From contig JAALGY010000028.1 in the NCBI GenBank assembly GCA_032358165.1, positions 496,001-560,000 on the forward strand: a DNA stretch of 64,000 bases, given 5' to 3'. This DNA comes from Diplosphaera chodatii. Its lineage: Eukaryota > Chlorophyta > Trebouxiophyceae > Prasiolales > Stichococcaceae. Positions 31,401-41,496 of this stretch are shown in pieces (the stretch's first letter is position 1; each line of letters starts with the position of its first letter). The position numbers and the translations under genes were made by a program. A model generated the notes under the pieces. That model searched no databases, had not been told where the DNA came from, and saw only the letters and a program-made list of their open reading frames with translations.

Positions 31401-34400
31401 GACAGCCGCATGGCACCGCTGCTCATCCTCGCCCAGGCGCGCCACCTCCCCCTCCCCCGCCGCCAGCTGGCGGTCCAGGTCTGCCTGCTCCTCTGCCAGG
31501 CGCCGCATCTGCGCCTGCGGGGCAAGCACAGGCAGGTGTCAAGGCAGCAAGCGTCACGGTGCAGACTGCAGGGCCTGCCCCCGCTCCTGTACAGCCTCTG
31601 CACATCGCCAAGGCATCCTTGCCAGTTTGAGTCAAGCAAACGATCTGCTGTCCGACGAGGTCTATCCCTCAGGCCTCAGCAAGCTGCTGTGTAACAGAGC
31701 CTGTGCCGGACCTCTGATTCGGCGGTCTCCTGCGCGATGCGGGCCAGGCGGTCCCTGACGCCCTCCAGTGCCGCCTCGGCCGCTGCGGTGCGGGCCTGCT
31801 GCGTTGCGATGTCGGCCGCAGAGCGAGCGGCTGCCCGGCGGGCCTGCGCCTGCCCCAACACCCGCTGCAGCGCCTGCGCCTGGGCTGCCTGTCGCGGAGC
31901 AAGCGCGTGCATGATGCTTGATGCTTGATAATTCTTGCTCATTCGTTATCGTGTAGCTGTTACTGTGATGCACTTGTATCAGTGCACTTACAAGCAAACC
32001 AAGTTCCAGAACAACATGTCCCATGGTGAGATATGCTGGTTCTGTGCATCCTCAGGCATGGTGCAATCACCTGAAGTACACCTTGTAGTGTCAGGCTTCC
32101 TGTTCCACAAGGTTTCCCAAGCAGCGCTGGCACCTACCTTGATCTCCTGGTCCGTTGCAGCCTGTGCGGCCTCCAACTCCGCCTGCTCAGCCGCGAGCTT
32201 CTTGCCCGCTGCATGTGCGGCCACCAGCTTTGCTTCTAGGCCTCGCACATCCGTCTGCTGTGCTGCCGCTTGCTCCTGTTGGGGGATGTCGGACATCTTG
32301 CAGATTGATACGTTCCCACTGTTTTTCGATAATCATGCTAAGCAAGTGGTCAAGTTGAAGGCATCTGTTGGCCATTGGTACCATGCAATACATGACGTAC
32401 AGAGCCCTTACCAGTGCTGCTGCTGTGACTGCCTGAGCAGCTCCCGTCTTTGCAGTCAGCATCGCAGCTGTGTCCTCCAGCAACTGCTTGGTCGCCTGTG
32501 TCTGCTCAGCCGCTGCAGCCGCACCGGTCGCATCCCGCCTGATGCCGGCGCACTCAGCATACACTGCGCGCAGCTCGTCCTGGTGCTTTGCCAGCCGCCC
32601 CTCTGCCAGCTACAGGGCAACATGAAACACTCAGCAACGACTTTGTACTTCACATGGCACTGACAACCTCGACCATTTCGGAATGTGTCCTATCATTTGC
32701 CGCGGATACAGCCGCCTTGCAACGGGGCGGCGCTTTCCAAAGCGAGGAGCACACCTGTATGGCAGCATCTGCAGCCCGCAGCTGGCTCAGGCTGTCCTGC
32801 CACTGCGCCACCTGCGCTTTCGTCTCCGCCCGGACGCCGTCCGCCGCTGCGTCCGTCTGGGCGATCACCTCACTGTGATCCGCAACTTGCTGCCGACACC
32901 TTGCGGCTGCAGCTCTCACCCTGAGGTCAGCAAGCAGACAGCCTAGTTGTTCAGGCTGTACACTTTGTCAGCATGCCAAGCTTTGCAATGCGCAACAGGT
33001 CACCTCGCAAGCTCGGCACCCGCGCTGCGCAGCTGATCCTCCAGCCGCAGGATCAGCTCATCGCCCTTGGCCTGCTCTGCCTCCAGCCGCTGCACCGCTG
33101 CCTCCGTGGCATATGTCTGCCTGCAGGACCAGACACAGCTGCTGACAGCAGAATGCTGCTTCCTTCTGGGGGCCATGGTCAGCGCAGCTTGCTACCTACA
33201 CTAGCGCAGCTGTGCACCGATGCAGTTTCGGCATGCCTCTGTGTGACGGCGAGCTCATTGCTGATGGCCTCGTTGTGGTCCCGCGCTCGCAGCAGATTGG
33301 TGCGCTGGCCCACCAGCTCCTGTTTCAGGTCCGCCACCTGCAGGCAGATGCACGTCAGGGGTGTACTTCAATGTTGACTCGCTCTGGTGGGCGAGCTGCA
33401 ACACTGAGCTGCAGGGAGTCAGCTGGCAGCTCCTGTAGCAGAGTCACACCTTGTCTCTGGCGGCCTTGGCGGCCGCCTGCGACTCTGCATGCGCCTTCTC
33501 GTTTGCGGCCAGCCGCTCCTCTGCATCTGCACGGGTGGCTGCTGCTGCTTCCAACAACGCCTGCTTTGCCTCCTGTGCTGTCTGCGCATTTGGGCCCAAA
33601 TCCGGTTGAGGTTCAACATCGTGCAGATAGAGCATGTATAGGACGCCTGTCAACTACCTCCCGCAAAGCTTTGGGCTGGATTTGTATGCCGCAATGCCCA
33701 GGTAGGAGGTACCTGTTTGGCGTGTAGTTGCTCCTGGACATCATACAGCTCAACACCAGCCAGCTGCTGCTCACTGGCCGCGACCTGCACGATGAGAGGT
33801 TGCCACCATTGAACATGCACATTAAGGCAGGATGATCCTTAGCACTTGCCCTATGTCACAGACCTGTGCTGCCTTGTTGAGCTGGGCCAGCTCGCCCTCC
33901 AACCATGCCGCCGTGGAAAGCAGCTGCTGCCGCAGCGTCGCCTGCGCCGCTGCAATTGCGGTGCTGTCTCTGATGTCCCCAGGCGCAGGCAGCGCCGCTG
34001 CATGCTGCACCGCATGCTGCCTGCCAAGCACTGGCTGCGTGTCCTGCTGCTGCCCCTGCGGCGGCAGCCTCTGAGCGATGCCATGCTGTGCTATGGTGCC
34101 GACGCCAAGGACGTCTTGTTCTGCAGCTGGGCTGTGCTGTTCCGGCTGATCAAGGCGTGGCGTTGTTTCCCGTGAGCCTGATGTGTCCCCACTATCAGGC
34201 TGGAAGCGCTCAGACTGCGCCTCGCTGTTAGCATCTTGCACACAGGCGCTGGGATTCGACGCCTCTGCGTGCATTTCCGCCACACCATCGCCAGCAAATG
34301 CAGGCGCTGGCACAGTCTCACTGCTGTGCTGTCTGTTTTGCTGGCCGGCTGCAAAGTCAGTGTCATCACCAACATCAGCACTGCTGGCGTCTGATTGCAT

Positions 34401-34949
34401 GCCTGCTGCAGTCTCGGACAGGAAGTGCTTCCTGTCTGAGGGATCAGCTGCAAGATCCTGTGAGGTCCCGACACTTTCCGCTGCACCATCACCACCGTGA
34501 AGTCGCGGAGTTGGAGATTGGGCTGCTGGAGAGAATGCTTCAGCAATGACCGCATCGCCTGCTGTGACCGACCGAGGGCCCGCTTGGTCTTCGGTGTCGA
34601 CTTGGCTTGTGCGGGCAGCCATTGAACCGCTTGAATCCGCGCTCGGCCCTCGGTCTGCCTCATTGAGATCACTGTTGACCGCTGCAGGCGCCAGTTCGTC
34701 AGCTGCCGTCTTGCTGCTCAGTCCACCCGCTGGATCTGCTGGTTGCTGGGTGCTGTCCGCTTGCCAGTATACGTCCAGTTGCTCCCTGCTGGAAGCTGAG
34801 TCAGCATCTTCGCTGGGGACCTCGCTGGGATCTTCGCTGGGCTGCGCACCGCTTTGGCAACTTGCTGCGCCATCATCTCGAGTCCTGTTTACTTTGTTAG
34901 GCAGGAGCGTGTCAGCAGCTTCCTGATCGTCTTCTTGTATGGTGTCCAT
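28487..34949 (-). CDS. Long coiled-coil protein, function unknown
   Basis: Not recognised. The first coding exon (34949 to about 33865) encodes about 360 acidic, Ser/Gln-rich, probably disordered residues (MDTIQEDDQEAADTLLPNKV; a small repeat SEDPSEVPSEDADS) and ends in helix (LEGELAQLNKAAQ). About eighteen short exons follow, each a heptad-like helix rich in Ala, Gln, Glu and Arg, for example QALLEAAAATRADAEERLAA, RLEAEQAKGDELILRLEDQL, EAKLVAAHAAGKKLAAEQAE, AQMRRLAEEQADLDRQLAAG and QRLQADIATGQAAAGQASTN. Most exons end with CAG or AAG before GT in phase 0. The last exon (about 28600-28487) ends TGVKPLAS, stop TGA 28487-28489. The length is about 1,200 residues. The start is uncertain: the frame stays open to an AG at 35001, so a small upstream exon is possible. 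Myosin-tail, SMC or basal-body roles are only analogies. Confidence 0.65.
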
Positions 34950-35441
34950 GCGCAGCTGCCGCCCGTACAGATCGAACGCTGTAACTGATTGCGGAGTCAC
35001 TGTCTACAGCAAATGCAATGTATTGGACCGGTCAATGTGCGCAAATCACGCTCTGACGGACCGTTTACGCTGCAAAACCATCAGCATTGCATTCATGACA
35101 CACTTCAATCTGTCTTGCTTCTCTGCAGAGCCGATCTTCGGCGTGGTGCCGCGCAAATTTTGTCCTGACTGACACATGACTGACAGCTGTGTGCTGACAT
35201 GGCGAGCACCATCAGGTCCTTCATGCTTCTGCGTTAGCATGCATATGAAACGTGCAAAACGTCGGAGCAGCATTGCTGCGTGCTGTAGTCTACTCGCGTG
35301 TCTTAACGCGACCGCCACGGTATCAGCAGTGATCTTTAGGCACCAGACAACACGTAGATACAATCTGTCGCCCTCCGTTCACTCCTGACAGCGGCTTGCG
35401 CACCATCTGCCATCTGAAGTGCGAGCTCCTAGTTTCCTCAG
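34950..35441. other. Shared intergenic space of divergent coiled-coil and RING genes
   Basis: About 490 bp between two outward-facing genes. A small 5' exon of the coiled-coil gene may lie here (minus strand, about 35060-35100), because its first visible exon is preceded by a good acceptor. Otherwise it holds promoters only. Confidence 0.4.
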
Positions 35442-36485
35442 ATGGTTGCAGAAGGCACGGCGCAAGCCGTGTCGCCATGTTTGGATGACTTCCAGTGCGC
35501 AATCTGCTGGAGCTTGCTGTACAACCCAGTCGTGGGTGCGCTGCGCATGCATGATAGAGTGCATGCATCACAGGCTTCAGCTAAGTTTGCTTCTGCCTGC
35601 ACATGGGATCAGCTTGCATGGTGCGGCAAAGGCAGCCGCAGCGAGATGGCAGCAAGGCCAGGAGAGGACATCAGATCCTGCGAATTCATGATTGCAGGTC
35701 CTTGCGGCCATGACTTCTGCGAACCGTGCTACAGCGCCTGCGTGGCCTCACAGGACAGGTGAGCAGCAGCTGCAGGGGCCGCAGCAGCTGGGCACACATC
35801 ACTGTGCCTGCTCAGTGGTGTATGCTCAGCCCATCGGACCCCGGCGTGCTGATCGTGATGTGTGTGGCGCAGGACACCGAAGTGCCCCTTGTGCCGCAAG
35901 CTACTACCGCACAGAGTCCCTGACGTGTGCAAGTGAGTAGTTGCGCATGCTTTCCAGCATGCTCTTGCTGCCGGAAAGCGTCATGAGAGACAAGCAGATT
36001 GCTGGTGCGCAGATGATCGGCACTGCTTCTGTTCACACAGGCGCCTGCAAATGACAATCCTGGCATTGTTCCCGGAGGCTGCCAAGGCACGGGAGCGTGC
36101 ACATCAGACGCCGCTGAACTGGGAAGAGGAGCGTGCAGCCTGGTACGATGGCAGAGGGGATGGTGGTGCAGCTGCCCCAGCTGAGCAGCTGTCCCAGCAG
36201 CCACCGCCATCAATGTCGGGCACCCAAACCGGCGACAGTGCAGCAGCGGGCAGCCGCATCAGCAGCAGCGCCCCGGCCTGGTTGCAGGGGCCGCCCCTCG
36301 GCAGCTGCGTCTTCACCTTGGGCTTCAGCCCACCAGAGTCCGGCCGCCGGCGCAGCAGCATTTCCAGCAGGCACCACGTGGTTGGCGCCTCCAGCTGCCG
36401 CGTTGGCGGCAGGGGCAAGATCCGAGGTCGCATGCGTGCCTCAGTCCGGCATGGCCCTCTGCAGTTGCCCCGGCTTCGGCCATGA
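35442..36485 (+). CDS. RING-HC finger protein, probable E3 ubiquitin ligase
   Basis: Four exons joined in phase. Exon 1 from ATG 35442 encodes VSPCLDDFQCAICWSLLYNP; exon 2 (35698) GPCGHDFCEPCYSACVASQD; exon 3 (35872) TPKCPLCRKLLPHRVPDVCK; exon 4 KRLQMTILALFPEAAKARER. Together C-x2-C ... C-x-H-x2-C-x2-C ... C-x2-C is a C3HC4 RING placed at the very N-terminus, the fold that recruits E2 ubiquitin-conjugating enzymes. The remaining about 150 residues are polar and low-complexity (Ser, Pro, Arg), with a basic C-terminus (GRGKIRGRMRASVRHGPLQL), no membrane segment and no recognised substrate-binding domain. Stop TGA 36483-36485. It is divergent from the coiled-coil gene and convergent with the anthranilate synthase gene (253 bp). 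Confidence 0.85.
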
Positions 36486-36520
36486 GGACCAAATGGACAT
36501 ACTTGCAACAGCACTGTCGG

Positions 36521-36525
36521 TGTAA
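36521..36525 (+). terminator. Possible polyadenylation signal TGTAA (RING gene)
   Basis: TGTAA on the sense strand 36 nt after the RING stop codon, in the short convergent space. Matches the green-algal poly(A) signal. Confidence 0.5.
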
Positions 36526-36738
36526 TGTCTATCATCCACCGCTGCCATGGGCTTGGTTTTGTGCAATATTGCTGGGCATTCTTTCCATGACACAGTCCTC
36601 ATCAACGGGTGTGCACACAGTGTTCATATTCATGAGAACCGTTTTGCTCATTGTATCATCTTGACGTGCCATAGATTTCTGTACATGGTTCAGGTAGCTT
36701 CCCAGTGGTTTGAACTGAGGTGCTGACGCCAACATCCT

Positions 36739-38303
36739 TTACAGCGTGTCAATGAAGTTCTGCACAATCGTCAAGCCATTGTCGGTGATGATGCTTTCAG
36801 GGTGGAACTGGACACCCTGCGACACATGCGCACGAAGCGTCAGCAACAAGTCTGTCGAAGTTTTGCTCTGGATGCTGGCTGCTCCTTCAGGTGCTATACG
36901 TGTCGTGCTTCACGACAACCCCGGGATGAGGCAGGCGACTCCCATCATGCCATGGGCATGTTGACCGTTGCAGACTGTCATCTTGACACTGGACTGGCAG
37001 CATCTGATGCAGGATGACGAGGCATACCTGTATATGGGGCATCCGCTTGTGCCGAACAGCCATAATGGTGCCGTCTTCTGTTTGCGCTGTGACCTGCAGC
37101 TCCGACTCTGGAAAGCCCTGCCGATCAATCACCAGGCTGTGGTACCTCGCCGCCTGGAACGGCGTCGTCAGCCCCTGCATCCACACACATCGTCATGCGA
37201 AGAACAGCTGCACAGACATGGGCAACGCTGGCAGCACAGCCGTGTTGTGGCGACGAAATTTGAAAGATGTTGAGGGTTGCAAAAGCACATGGCTGGTTGA
37301 CGCCGTGGAAGTGAGGGTGCGTGCCTGCAGCAGGCCGGTGCCGTCGTGGTATACGAGGGAGGTTTTGCCGTGCATGACGCCGCAGGGGGCGCGCACGACG
37401 GTGCCCCCAAACACCTGCCCGATGCACTGGTGCCCCATGCACACGCCCATCAGCGGCACATCCGGCCCCATCTCCTGTGCGGGGCAGCATGGATTCTTGT
37501 GTAGAGCCACCTGACTGAAACGCCTCGCTACTGTGGGCTCATCACCCAAAGCAGCCATGCAGCAGCTGCAGCATCGTAGGTCCATGGAGAGGCGGCTTGA
37601 ACGCCACATCTGCAGGGTGTGATGCAGTGCTGCGACTGTAGGGCTGTGCATACTGAGCCCCACCTGTATGATCTGCAGCGAGATGCCGGAGTCCTCTGGC
37701 CGACCTGTGGGCAGAGTACAGCATCGTATAGCGCATGGCACCTGCTTGCCAGGCATGCTGGGCCGTACAATGCATGCAGCGGCTTGTGCCATCTAGCAGA
37801 CGGGCCTCGCCTGGCCCGGGCGACACCAGGATGCCACGCGGATTCATGGCCCGGATCTCCGCCACCGTCTTCTCGTCGTTCTTATACACCACGTGCTCGC
37901 AGCCCAGGTCACCCATGTACTGCGACAGGTTGTACGTGAAGCTGTCGTAGTTGTCGACCAGGACCACTGGGCCACGCCCATTGGCGCTGGCGGCTGCCAC
38001 TATTGCGCGCCCGGCGCTGTTCCGGCTGTGCCTCAAGCCTCGGCGCGCTCCCAATACTGGAGGGTGAGCAACAATGACGCGCACGTGTGACAACTGTCTG
38101 ATCGGTGTCAAGCAGTGCACAGGGCGAGCAGATCTGCAGCATGCGGGTGCCGCACGTGAGGTACCTGCAGACTGCCCGTCGGGCCCGCCCCTGAGGCCTG
38201 CTGTCGCAGCGGGGCTGTGAGTTGAGCATGCAGAAGCGGCAGGACGTTGAGCTGAATCAAGCTGTGGTCGGAGGTGTGCGCTGAAATGCATGTGCCCAGC
38301 CAT
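36739..38303 (-). CDS. ASB: Anthranilate synthase beta subunit (glutamine amidotransferase), plastid-targeted
   Basis: Hydrolyses glutamine and passes ammonia to the alpha subunit, which makes anthranilate for tryptophan synthesis in the plastid. Exon 1 (38303-38165) and the start of exon 2 (38056-37811) encode an Ala/Ser/Arg-rich transit peptide ending near GRAIVAAASANGRG. The class I amidotransferase domain follows: PVVLVDNYDSFTYNLSQYMG, RGILVSPGPG, then GRPEDSGISLQIIQ, VPLMGVCMGHQCIGQVFGG with the nucleophile Cys (codon 37441-37439), VVRAPCGVMHGKTSLVYHDG, ARYHSLVIDRQGFP and GVQFHPESIITDNGLTIVQN carrying the catalytic His-x-Glu. The stop TAA is at 36741-36739. The intron 37810-37705 has a GC donor (CCAG then GCGAGG), required to keep phase and restore SPGPGRPEDSG. 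Nothing indicates fusion with TrpE or TrpC. Confidence 0.93.
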
Positions 38304-38629
38304 CGCAGGCAGGCGGGTGAAGCTGCCACCTTTAAATGCCTACTTCAGCGTTGTAGCGGTCCGAGGTGTCAATAGTACAGAAATTCCGGATAGGCTACTG
38401 GCGTGCGCATTGCTGCAAGCTGCAATATGCACCTGAGCCAGCCGCCGTTCCTCCGCCAATTTGCCCAGTCGAATCGGATCAGATTCAGTCCTGTGCCTTT
38501 ACAGGAGTGCCTTGACATTGATTGCAGCTCAACAGCCAACTAGCTCGGTACTCTTGCGACAACTCTGAGTGGTTGAAGCCCTGTGTGCGAGCTGCACGCC
38601 CCAACAATCCCATGGTTGCAAGGAATTAA
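38304..38629. other. Intergenic space between ASB and ClpR genes
   Basis: About 330 bp between two minus-strand genes. It contains the probable ClpR poly(A) signal (minus strand TGTAA at 38499-38503) and presumably the promoter of the anthranilate synthase gene. No exon is recognised. Confidence 0.4.
38499..38503 (-). terminator. Possible polyadenylation signal TGTAA (ClpR gene)
   Basis: TTACA on the plus strand, i.e. TGTAA in the sense of the ClpR gene, 127 nt after its stop codon. Confidence 0.4.
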
Positions 38630-40876
38630 TCAGAATGAAGACGCTGGCCGCGCCACAAGCCCAGCCTCCTTATCGTACTGGTCTGGGGATTTGACCTGCA
38701 GCAGCATGCGTGCAGGCTTCAGGCCAACAACATGGTGGGACACCAGCGCAGGCCGGAAGATGCTACGTGGCTGGATGAGATGCGATGGTTGCATGCAGCT
38801 GCACATGGAGGCACCTGGTCAATCATCATCGAGGCCTTCTGCGGCGGCACCAGCCGATCGATGACGCCGTACTCAATGGCATCCAGCGGCCGCATGTACA
38901 GCGGCCGTTGCATGTCCTGCAACAGCCATGCATGCTCCGGTTTGCATGCAGTGACTGCTGCGCTACGAGTTGCCAGTGCAGGACTACGTGTGCATCAGCA
39001 GCAGGACAGCAGGCAGTGAGAGTCGAGAAGTCAGTGACAGTTCTAAAGAATGCAAGCAACCATGTCGCACCTTGTCGAGCTTCGCGGGCGAGTGGCCGGT
39101 GGTCTTCGACAGAATCTCCAGCATCGCATTCTTCTGCGCCAGCACCTCTTTCCACTTGATGGCAATCTCCACCGCCTGCCGCTGCCCCGTGGGCGGCACC
39201 CGCGGCTGGTGCAGCATGGCTGCGCGCATCGCATGGTGACACGGCTCGAACACGCACTTGAAACATGTCGTCGATTACACACGACATCACACCAGGCCAC
39301 CACTACACCCCCAGCAAAGGGCGGTAACGATTGACGACGATGCGGTTCTGCACAACTGGTACATACCGGTGGCGTGGGGCAGCATGAAGCGCTTGCCCTT
39401 GGTGCCCGCCGACAGCAGCATGCAGGACTGCCCAATAGCGACGCCCACTGCGACTGTGTTGATCTGCAGAGGCAGCGCAGCGTTTGGACGCATGTTTCCA
39501 TCTCGCATGAATTGAGGGTGCTCGAGCTACAGCCGCTTGGCCATGCTGCTGATGGCAGCGTACCTCGTTGCCGATGTACGACATGGTGTCGAAGATGGCT
39601 GTGCCCTCTGTCTCGAAGCCCACCTGCGTGCGCAAGTCCAGTGTGTCAGTGACCATAGTCTTCAATCACAGGTCATATAAGTATGCAGCAGTCACGCCAG
39701 GCCACGGGGCTTACCGACTCGCCATCGGCACGCGTCGTGCCGGTGCTGTTGATGTACATGTTGATGGGCTTGAAGCGGTCCTTGTACTGCAGGCAACAAC
39801 CACACAGGTTTTTCAGCCAGGTGGCCGGCACTGACGATGATGATGTACTGATGGCTGCTGGAGAGCCACGCATGGTTACATGTCACCACAACAGACAATC
39901 TTCAGATGCTCAACGAATGCTCAACGAACCTGAAGGTAGAGAAGCTCTGCAATGATGAGCTCTGTCACGGCTGACACAAGCGGCATGCCCAGGTACACGA
40001 TGCGTGCATCTAGCAGAAGGCTCGGCAGATCCGGGGGCGGCGACTTTGCCTGCATTTTCATGTCCAGACGCGAGTTCAGTGCTCAAGATGTGTGGGCATT
40101 CGCAAGCAACCACCCTCCGAGCTTGCCTCAACAGCTGGTTCGCGGTGTGCATACACGGCCCAGAGCACATTGCTGGCAATCCTGCTTCACCACACCACAG
40201 TTTTGCCTGCGGCCCCTTCCCCAAGAGTGCTGATAACGCTGCCAACAATGGAGGATGTATGGTGTGAAGTGCACCTTATGCTCATCATAGCCGCTGCCGC
40301 GCTCCACAGCTACGCCAGGCGCCCCCGCTGCCACAATGCTGCCAGCTGACGCTGAGATTTGCGGCATGATTACATCCGCTGCGTCCGGCAAGACTAGCTC
40401 TCCCTGCTGTGGTGTCCATAAGCCCGCTGCTTGCGCTGTGTCAGAGCTGCCTGCAAAGAGGTCCCCTCGGTTGGCACGTGAGCGAGCAAGATGGATACAA
40501 CTTGCGCACGCGTATCCGCTCAAGTTTGCACATGTGGCGGTGCAAACCAGCAGCGCCACATACGGCCGTACAACGGGACGCCGCATACGCTGTGCCAGAC
40601 GCATGAAGAGGGCTTCCATAGCATGCAGCACTGGTCAATAGGCAGCTTATCCTGCTTGTCACCTGCTGAAGCCCTGGCTGCATGCTGGCTGTGTGTTCGA
40701 CACCGCGATCGGCTGCGGGTGGCCTCAAGCCGCCAGACTGGTCGCCGAAGATGCTGGAGCTGTATAGAACACTGCAACGTCTGCGAAGCTACTGGCAATG
40801 TGTGCAAGGCTGGGCAGCCTGCTGCCATCCGTCCCTGACATGTCGTCTGCCTGTTCAGCAGCGCTGGCCCCCGCAT
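38630..40876 (-). CDS. CLPR: Plastid Clp protease non-catalytic subunit (ClpR, ClpR3-like)
   Basis: A ClpP-fold subunit of the plastid Clp core without peptidase activity. Exon 1 (from 40876; ATG 40828 also possible) is an Arg/Ser/Ala-rich transit peptide (ATRSRSRCRTHSQHAARASA), spliced in phase 1 to GSSDTAQAAGLWTPQQGELV. Then come LLLDARIVYLGMPLVSAVTE, LYLQ, YKDRFKPINMYINSTGTTRA, GTAIFDTMSYIGNE, VGVAIGQSCMLLSAGTKGKR, ATAMLHQPRVPPTGQ, EVLAQKNAMLEILSKTTGHS, MQRPLYMRPLDAIEYGVIDR and a tail ending RPASSF, stop TGA 38632-38630. In ClpP the nucleophile Ser lies in GQAASMG; the aligned residue here is Met (codon 39421-39419), so this subunit cannot be catalytic, while the His of the HQP motif is kept. 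The GQ(S/A)C-LLSAGTKGKRFM string and HQPRVP suggest ClpR3, recalled from memory. Confidence 0.88.
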
Positions 40877-41496
40877 GCCGCCTCCTTACAGCTTGTGAGA
40901 GCTCTCAATAAGGTCAACACGGCTTTGTGAAGACGGTGTGAGTGGTTCTGAGGCGCAACAGCAGCATGTTTTGGGATGCGCAGGGGACGAAGGATTGCCA
41001 GCCAATCTGCTTGGGGCCTCGCAGATGTCAGGTGGCTGTGCGCTGCCTGTGATACTGTTCAGTAAGTTGCATCACCACTGTTGTATCATTCGCTACCTTG
41101 GGCTCCCTGTAGGCCCTGAGCAACGGCCCTCTCAAGTGGTACTTGCATTGCACGGCGCAGTCCGCCAGTGACGCATGCGTCTTGCTGCACTCAGCGTATA
41201 CAGTGTGGTGTTGAGGGTGCTACAGACCGGCCTGGATTGCGTTACAACATAGCACGCAGGCCGAACAGGCTCAAGAGCCGCAGGTGGGAGTATGTGAGCG
41301 GAGCGCCTGCGGACACGCTGCAGAGGAGCGCAGGCCCAGAGCACGGCGCAGCTGGACTGATACACTTGCAACACTCATCGTAGCCTCCGACCGCCTGCGG
41401 CACGGGTGGCCGGCCAGTGCCGCAGGCGGGCTTCACATCCAAGCGGGACCCCACAGCTCCTAGCTCCTGCGCTGCTGCTGGGTCACGCTGGCAGTC
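40877..41496. other. Shared intergenic space of divergent ClpR and TFIIE beta genes
   Basis: About 620 bp between two outward-facing start codons. Short open frames here have no motif or splice-consistent partner. It presumably holds both promoters and 5' UTRs. Confidence 0.4.

Noticed and set aside
36739..40876. A plastid operon of anthranilate synthase and ClpR genes
   Set aside because: Both genes carry nuclear-type introns and transit peptides and are 326 bp apart with a poly(A)-like signal between them. They are independent nuclear genes.
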